DNA of 12,677 nt from Ramicandelaber brevisporus (taxonomy: Eukaryota > Kickxellomycota > Ramicandelaberales > Ramicandelaberaceae): positions 1-12,677 of the forward strand of contig MU603229.1 of NCBI GenBank assembly GCA_025201865.1. The letters run 5' to 3'. The translations under genes were made by a program, and so were the position numbers. Each line of letters opens with the position of its first letter. Position 1 is the first letter of the stretch. Under the pieces are notes generated by a model. It did no database searches. It was not told the origin of the DNA and saw nothing but the letters and a program-made list of their open reading frames with translations. Below, one piece after another: positions 8,800-12,677 of the stretch.

Positions 8800-9981
8800 A
8801 TGATGCGACATGCACTGTTACTGCTCATAGTGCTTGCTATGAGTTCATCATTCACTACAATAGCTCAGACACCACTGATACCATCACCTCCAGTATTACA
8901 ATCAGTACAAACACCACTTTTGAATCAACCAAGTTTAGATGTGCCAGTAAAATCAAACAAGTTGGCAAAGCTAGTTGCAGCATATTCTTCGCAGTCCTTA
9001 GCACAAGCAAATCAACAGCTGCAACCACAGCAACAACATATACTAGAATACGAAGTGCAAGAGATTGGCTCAGGCGATGCAGTTCCACGTGGATACCAAA
9101 AGCGCTGTAAACGAAAAGGTCACAAGAAGATTTGCAAAATCAAAATTGTAACTAAAATCCGCAAATCCAAGCATAAAGGGCACGGTGGAGGAGGATATGG
9201 AGGAGGATATGGAGGAGGATATGGTGGAGGCTATGGAGGTGATGGCGGATACGGCGGATATGGTGATGACTATGGCTACGGTGGCGGAAATGATTATGGT
9301 GGTGGTAGTGGAGGTGACTATGGTGGTGGTAGTGGAAATGATTATGGTGGTGACTATGGATATGGCGGTGGAAATGACTATGGACAAGTTGCGCCAGCAA
9401 TGCCATACGCACCATCTGGTGGCTATCAAGCACCCGCCGAATATCCAGCGGTTCTACCAGTTCAAGTTCCGGCAAACTATCCTCAGCAGGCAGGCAATAC
9501 ACCAAATGCAGCAGCAGCCAATCTCGCATTCATCAATTTAGCGCAACAGCCGCGTCTACCAACAATTGCAGAGGCACCGATTCTGCCGGTGGCACCAGCA
9601 GCTATTCCACCTCCTGGATTGGCGTTGGTATCTGCGGTTCCATTTAGACAGCCCCAGCAGCTGCAGCAGTTACAACAGCTACAACAGCAACAACAACCTG
9701 CTTTGACACATGGACAGCAGGCTAGCACACTGAACGATTTGGATGATGCGACAATGCTGGCAGCAGCAGCCGCAGCAGCAACACCACCTTCGACCTCGCT
9801 TCCAGCACTCACTCAAGGCGTGCCCTTACCAGTTGCTGACACTCCGGTGGATTCTGAGTACGTTGCTCTGCTCAAGAAGGCTCTGTCGAGCAAGGCAATG
9901 GCGCAACGACAGGCTGTTCACCATTCAAGACTGCGGATACCAGTTCCAGAACGGATGGAATTTGAAGAGGATGACGACTGA
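8800..9981 (+). CDS. Secreted Gly/Tyr-rich, low-complexity protein
   Basis: The protein has 393 residues from tandem ATGs at 8800/8803. This start is chosen because MMRHALLLLIVLAMSSSFTTIAQ is a clear signal peptide, whereas the upstream in-frame ATG at 8614 would bury it. The mature chain has a Pro/Gln-rich segment (24-80), then a basic cassette (about 97-127) with two cysteines, C103 and C112, in the pattern RCKRKGHKKICKIK. A Gly/Tyr/Asp repeat region follows (about 128-195), built from GGGY, GGY and GGGNDYG units, then a Pro/Ala/Gln-rich part with a short polyQ and an Ala run. The end is acidic (EFEEDDD). There are no catalytic motifs. The composition is that of structural wall, matrix or adhesive proteins, which is inference. 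A KR at 101-102 is a potential Kex2 site. An AATAAA follows at 10033. I do not recognise a named family. Confidence 0.82.
   Translation: MMRHALLLLIVLAMSSSFTTIAQTPLIPSPPVLQSVQTPLLNQPSLDVPVKSNKLAKLVAAYSSQSLAQANQQLQPQQQHILEYEVQEIGSGDAVPRGYQKRCKRKGHKKICKIKIVTKIRKSKHKGHGGGGYGGGYGGGYGGGYGGDGGYGGYGDDYGYGGGNDYGGGSGGDYGGGSGNDYGGDYGYGGGNDYGQVAPAMPYAPSGGYQAPAEYPAVLPVQVPANYPQQAGNTPNAAAANLAFINLAQQPRLPTIAEAPILPVAPAAIPPPGLALVSAVPFRQPQQLQQLQQLQQQQQPALTHGQQASTLNDLDDATMLAAAAAAATPPSTSLPALTQGVPLPVADTPVDSEYVALLKKALSSKAMAQRQAVHHSRLRIPVPERMEFEEDDD
9187..9234 (+). repeat. 12-bp tandem repeat encoding GGGY units
   Basis: Three exact copies of ggaggaggatat (9187, 9199, 9211) are followed by one diverged copy, ggtggaggctat (9223). 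The unit is four codons long, so length changes keep the frame. It forms the start of the Gly/Tyr-rich region. Confidence 0.95.
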
Positions 9982-10032
9982 ACCCTCAACATTTAAAGAA
10001 GAAGAAGAAAACAATGAACAGCGCGAAGAATG

Positions 10033-10038
10033 AATAAA
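10033..10038 (+). terminator. AATAAA polyadenylation signal of the Gly/Tyr-rich gene
   Basis: An exact AATAAA lies 52 bp downstream of the stop codon, just before the G-rich tract that could slow polymerase. Confidence 0.65.
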
Positions 10039-10068
10039 AATGTAAAAAACCAAGTCTAGTAATTCAAA

Positions 10069-10118
10069 GGGAAGGGAAAGGCAGGGAAAGGCAGGGAAAG
10101 GCAGGGGAAGGAGAGGGG
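10069..10118 (+). repeat. G-rich 10-bp repeat with G-quadruplex potential
   Basis: G-runs occur at 10069-10071, 10074-10076, 10084-10086, 10094-10096, 10104-10107 and 10115-10118, with spacers of 2, 7, 7, 7 and 7 bases. Three exact copies of aaaggcaggg lie at 10077-10106. This meets the usual G3-loop(1-7) quadruplex rule on the plus strand. Confidence 0.85.
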
Positions 10119-10136
10119 AAAGAGGTGGACTCATGG

Positions 10137-11198
10137 CTAACGGCCAAGGATGTCAGAACGAGTTGTTTCGGCTACCAATATAACTCTCGCCGCGTACTCC
10201 TTCGATGCACCATTTTCCAAAAATGCCAGTCCCAAGTTCTCCAAAATTGCATCAAAATGGTCGTCATTCAGATCTAGCAAGCGCTTGTGGGATGCTCTCA
10301 GCGCAGTGCTATTGTATTTCGCACCACCCAATACATGCTGGAGGAACTTGACTTGCATTAATCGCAGACGAGCCATATCGACGCTTTTGGTTGAGAAGAA
10401 GCGAGAAACGCGGCGGTCTTTGGAGCAATGGTCATAGAAGGAGTCGACAATTTCAGTCAAATTGTGAGCATGAGAGCCAAGACCTTGTTGGAGTTCAGCA
10501 ACGCGCGTATCGGGATGCTGATGCTGATGCTGTGGCCGCGATGTGAAACTGGAGGAAGCGGTTGTAGTTGTGGCGGATGATGATATGGAAGTGGAGCGAT
10601 GACGCATATCATTGGCGAGTTCAGATGCGTATGCCTCGAGAGCGGGGAGTGCCACACTGCTTTCGTTCAAATCAGTTGAAAAGACTGACAATGCACCGCT
10701 GCCAACCCTGGGACCGACTTCAAGAGACTTGCGATACTGTTGGTTCAGCTCAGTGACAGAGGATGATCCTGGCAAGAGTTGGAGCAACTGCTGGGGAATG
10801 TCATCAAAGATGCCACTGGTGGAATAGTACGGATGGTAGGTAAAGACGGGCTCATCGGCATGAGTGATAGAGAGTGAGAGTCGGCTGTCCTTGATGGGGC
10901 TGCTTGTCAGCGTGGTGCTGCCAGCAGTTGCGTGGCTCGAGGACTTGGTGACAGGGTGCTCGTGTTCAGGGAATCCAGCTTGGTGAATATGTCCTCGAGC
11001 TGAAGCAGTAGTAGCACCGGTGGCAGTAGCAGCTGCGGCTGCGGCTGCGGCGGCAACACGAGCGCGTTCGGATGCGGAATGGCTGTGAAAAGCAAAGATT
11101 CGCTTAAGCAAGCGAAGGATACGGGAGCAGACACGCAGCGGACCAGTTGTAGCTGGTGGTTGTGGTGGATGGTTGTACGGTGGTTGTTCGATGTGCAT
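10137..11198 (-). CDS. Group I truncated haemoglobin with long N-terminal extension
   Basis: The protein has 353 residues in a single uninterrupted frame. The C-terminal part (about 232-353) is a 2-on-2 globin. VDSFYDHC gives Tyr B10 (Y255), FFS..VDMARLRLMQVKFL gives Leu E7 (L278) and Gln E11 (Q282), and LGG follows. LRASHKRL supplies the proximal haem ligand His F8 (H304), and NDDHFDAILENL is the typical G-helix start. Tyr B10 plus Leu E7/Gln E11 is the distal pocket of trHbN-type globins, which are known for NO dioxygenation or O2 binding; the role here is inferred. Residues 1-231 are unlike any globin. They comprise a Pro-rich start, a basic amphipathic helix (about 21-37, LRVCSRILRLLKRIFAF), an Ala run, Ser/Thr-rich stretches and a QHQHQH run. 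This part could serve regulation, membrane contact or localisation. The ATG at 11198 has A at -3. I am confident of the globin domain and less sure of the exact start. Confidence 0.9.
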   Translation of the reverse strand: MHIEQPPYNHPPQPPATTGPLRVCSRILRLLKRIFAFHSHSASERARVAAAAAAAAATATGATTASARGHIHQAGFPEHEHPVTKSSSHATAGSTTLTSSPIKDSRLSLSITHADEPVFTYHPYYSTSGIFDDIPQQLLQLLPGSSSVTELNQQYRKSLEVGPRVGSGALSVFSTDLNESSVALPALEAYASELANDMRHRSTSISSSATTTTASSSFTSRPQHQHQHPDTRVAELQQGLGSHAHNLTEIVDSFYDHCSKDRRVSRFFSTKSVDMARLRLMQVKFLQHVLGGAKYNSTALRASHKRLLDLNDDHFDAILENLGLAFLENGASKEYAARVILVAETTRSDILGR

Positions 11199-11757
11199 TT
11201 GATGTTGCAGTTGTGGCAGAAACAGAGAATGCTGGATAACTGAGGGAGAGGGAGGGAACGAGGATGTGAACGAGAAAACAAAAACAAGTAAAGGACAGAA
11301 CAGAATAGAACAGAACGCCGCGAGACGAGACTATATCGCAATAAGGACAGGCGAACAAACAAAGGAGATGGAATGGACCAGACCGATTTTACGACTAAGG
11401 AGAACACCGCCCTTTTCCTTTCTTTTCCTCGAATGGCTTGAGTGAACGGTGTTCTTTTTTGACAGTTGAATGAGAGAGAGGATCAGCGTGGGTAATGGCT
11501 GATACGGAGATACTGTTCGCCGAATGTCACAGGAGACAATGCTATGACGGCGCGCCACACTAGTGATATATCTCAAAAGAAAGAATGGCGAAACTGCGAA
11601 GGCAAGGGCCAGCACACTTGCACAAAAACAATAGCAAGTCCGCCAAGGAAGTGGCCCAAACGGGAGTGGGAGTGGCGTGAAGTTGGTTCTAGTAATTAGA
11701 GTGAATACTATGCTTCGTTCAAAAGTGGTTAAAAGGTGCACTTCGCTTTACTCAATC
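11199..11757. promoter_or_regulatory. Upstream region of the globin gene / downstream region of MMS2
   Basis: These 559 bp lie between two minus-strand genes. On the minus strand the part next to the globin ATG is pyrimidine-rich, with a small pentamer run (ttctg type, about 11293-11316). A minus-strand frame at 11331-11741 has no recognisable domain and looks like translated leader sequence. I see no RNA gene here. Confidence 0.5.
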
Positions 11758-12396
11758 TCATTTAGCTTCTGGATACATTGAGCCTTCCGGTGGTTGTGGA
11801 ATGCTCTTGCCATGCTGGTGGCTCATTTCCTCTCTCAATGCCTTCAAAGCCGTCTCAATTGTGTAATTGTAATTCCAGTTGTTCAACACTGGCACTCTGG
11901 ACGGAATAACCGCACCAGTCTTTGGATCAACGCACGGCAGATTAATGCACGTCTTGAATGTCAGTGTTGGCGGAACATCTGGATAATTGTCGCCACAGTA
12001 CACCGAGAGTGCGTAAATGCGGTTGTCGTAAGGTGTCTTGTAGGGTCCGAAGATGGTGGCATCCCACCAGTAAAGCTTGAGATGGTTGCCATCAATGTCA
12101 GAGAAGCCGTAGCTGACGGTGCCGACGCCGGCCTTCTCGCCCTTCTCAGCTTCATCGAGCAAGCGGAAATCACGTGGAACTGTATGTCGAATATCAAGCA
12201 AATGGAGCACATAGAACACATAGAACACACAAGAGGCTCGGGCATCTCTGTCAGCTTATAAAAACTGGTGCTGTTGCGGCAAGCTGATGACACTGGATCA
12301 GCAGGTTGCAGTGGACGCGATCGTGGCTCAGTGCTGCAGTGCTGCAGTGGAACAAAAAGACCCAGTAACCGGCTGTGGTAACGAACCTCTGGCCAT
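11758..12396 (-). CDS. MMS2: Ubiquitin-conjugating enzyme E2 variant (MMS2/UEV1), two exons
   Basis: Exon 2 (11758-12179) matches the UEV family throughout: VPRDFRLLDEAEKGEK, then SYGF, GPYKTPYDNRIYALSV, CGDNYPDVPP, INLPCVDPKTG and a C-terminal LREEM helix. The E2 active-site cysteine context (HPN...) is absent, as expected for a variant that pairs with Ubc13. By family knowledge the heterodimer builds K63-linked ubiquitin chains in error-free post-replication repair. The uninterrupted frame starts at 12228 with about 16 residues unlike the family, directly before a splice-acceptor-like acatacag. Joining a ten-base exon 1 (12387-12396, encoding MAR and the first base of Val) gives MARVPRDFRLL and 143 residues, the usual UEV start and length. 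The family assignment is very secure; the first exon is a model. Confidence 0.88.
12180..12386 (-). other. Predicted phase-1 intron of the MMS2 gene
   Basis: A 207-bp intron is inferred from the protein N-terminus. The acceptor ATACAG ends at 12180 and the donor would be GTTCGT at 12386. The donor is weak compared with GTATGT/GTAAGT. A competing model starts at the ATG at 12245, with donor GTTCTA and a 47-bp intron; it gives MPEPLVFPRDF and loses the conserved Val. The acceptor is more certain than the donor. Confidence 0.5.
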
Positions 12397-12677
12397 CAGG
12401 ATGAGAGTGGTAGACAAGTTGCAGAAATCAAAAAGTGTTTGTGAGTCGTCGCGAAACACAGCAAACGACGGTGAAATCGCCAGCCGTTGGGGATTTTTAT
12501 GAGTGAGTGTTTTTACAGCAATTACAGCAGTAGACTCAAACAGGGCTGGATGAGGGCTATGGAGAGTCGGCAAGACAACAGAGAGTCAGCAAGACTACAG
12601 TGTGTCTAATGTCTCATTTATACCATGTAGCGCAGCCAGTCTATACCCGTGCCGATGGTCCGGACCAAAAACGAACG
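12397..12677. promoter_or_regulatory. Upstream region of MMS2, right edge of window
   Basis: No gene is recognisable. On the minus strand GTATAAAT at 12623-12616 is a possible TATA element about 220 bp before the proposed ATG. A 19-bp direct repeat (gagagtcggcaagacaaca at 12562, repeated at 12581 with two mismatches) is the only other structure seen. Confidence 0.4.
12562..12599. repeat. 19-bp imperfect direct repeat
   Basis: Two adjacent 19-bp units at 12562-12580 and 12581-12599 differ at two positions. They lie between the TATA-like element and the MMS2 coding region, so they could be in the promoter or leader. Confidence 0.8.

Larger units (their letters stand above)
9982..10136. other. 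Convergent spacer between the Gly/Tyr-rich and globin genes
   Basis: This is a 155-bp region holding the 3' ends of two converging genes. It contains an AATAAA on the plus strand and a G-rich purine tract; both are listed separately. No coding sequence is seen. Confidence 0.7.

Noticed and set aside
9070-9529. Minus-strand His-rich and Ser/Thr-rich ORFs opposite the Gly/Tyr-rich gene
   Set aside because: They are shadows of the GGN/TAY repeats; the plus frame has signal peptide and consistent organisation.
11331-11741. 136-residue minus-strand ORF upstream of the globin gene
   Set aside because: No domain or signal peptide of normal form, and its composition reflects a pyrimidine-rich leader.

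Overview
The window is nuclear DNA of a compact, intron-poor eukaryote. It shows long uninterrupted reading frames, pyrimidine-rich leaders, AATAAA signals, an EST1/SMG-type protein, a secreted S1 protease and one plausible spliceosomal intron. The combination (homopolymeric Gln/Ser/His tracts in proteins, about one gene per 2 kb, UACUAAC-like branch sequences, a secreted trypsin-fold protease) fits an early-diverging fungus best, for example a zoopagomycete or kickxellomycete. This is inference: no rRNA or lineage marker is present and a non-fungal protist cannot be excluded.

Layout. Positions 1-400: leader of gene 1. Positions 401-2536 (+): seven-transmembrane protein with a signal peptide, a glycosylated possibly PA-like ectodomain and a His/Gln-rich tail. 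Positions 2511-3048: four exact 134-bp tandem copies that begin inside the last codons of that gene. Positions 3238-7146 (-): EST1/SMG5-SMG6-type protein with a C-terminal PIN domain and long polyQ tracts. Positions 7212-8249 (-): secreted chymotrypsin-fold (S1) protease with a hydrophobic C-terminal tail, only 65 bp upstream of the SMG start. Positions 8250-8799: divergent promoter region. Positions 8800-9981 (+): secreted Gly/Tyr-rich protein. Positions 9982-10136: convergent spacer with a G-quadruplex motif. Positions 10137-11198 (-): group I truncated haemoglobin domain behind a 230-residue low-complexity extension. Positions 11758-12396 (-): UEV/MMS2 ubiquitin-conjugating enzyme variant, probably with one intron. 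Positions 12397-12677: its upstream region.

The genes do not form one pathway. The SMG-type protein points to RNA surveillance or telomere biology, MMS2 to K63-ubiquitin DNA damage tolerance, and the globin to NO/O2 chemistry. The 7TM protein, protease and Gly/Tyr-rich protein belong to the surface or secretome. The protease and Gly/Tyr-rich genes are divergent and may share control.

I see no convincing new multi-gene system. The items most worth following are the N-terminally extended truncated haemoglobin, the exact 134-bp array carrying a stop codon and repeated branchpoint-acceptor pairs, the apparently degenerate PIN domain, the tailed protease with a non-trypsin specificity pocket, and a possible in-frame splice bridging protease and SMG genes.
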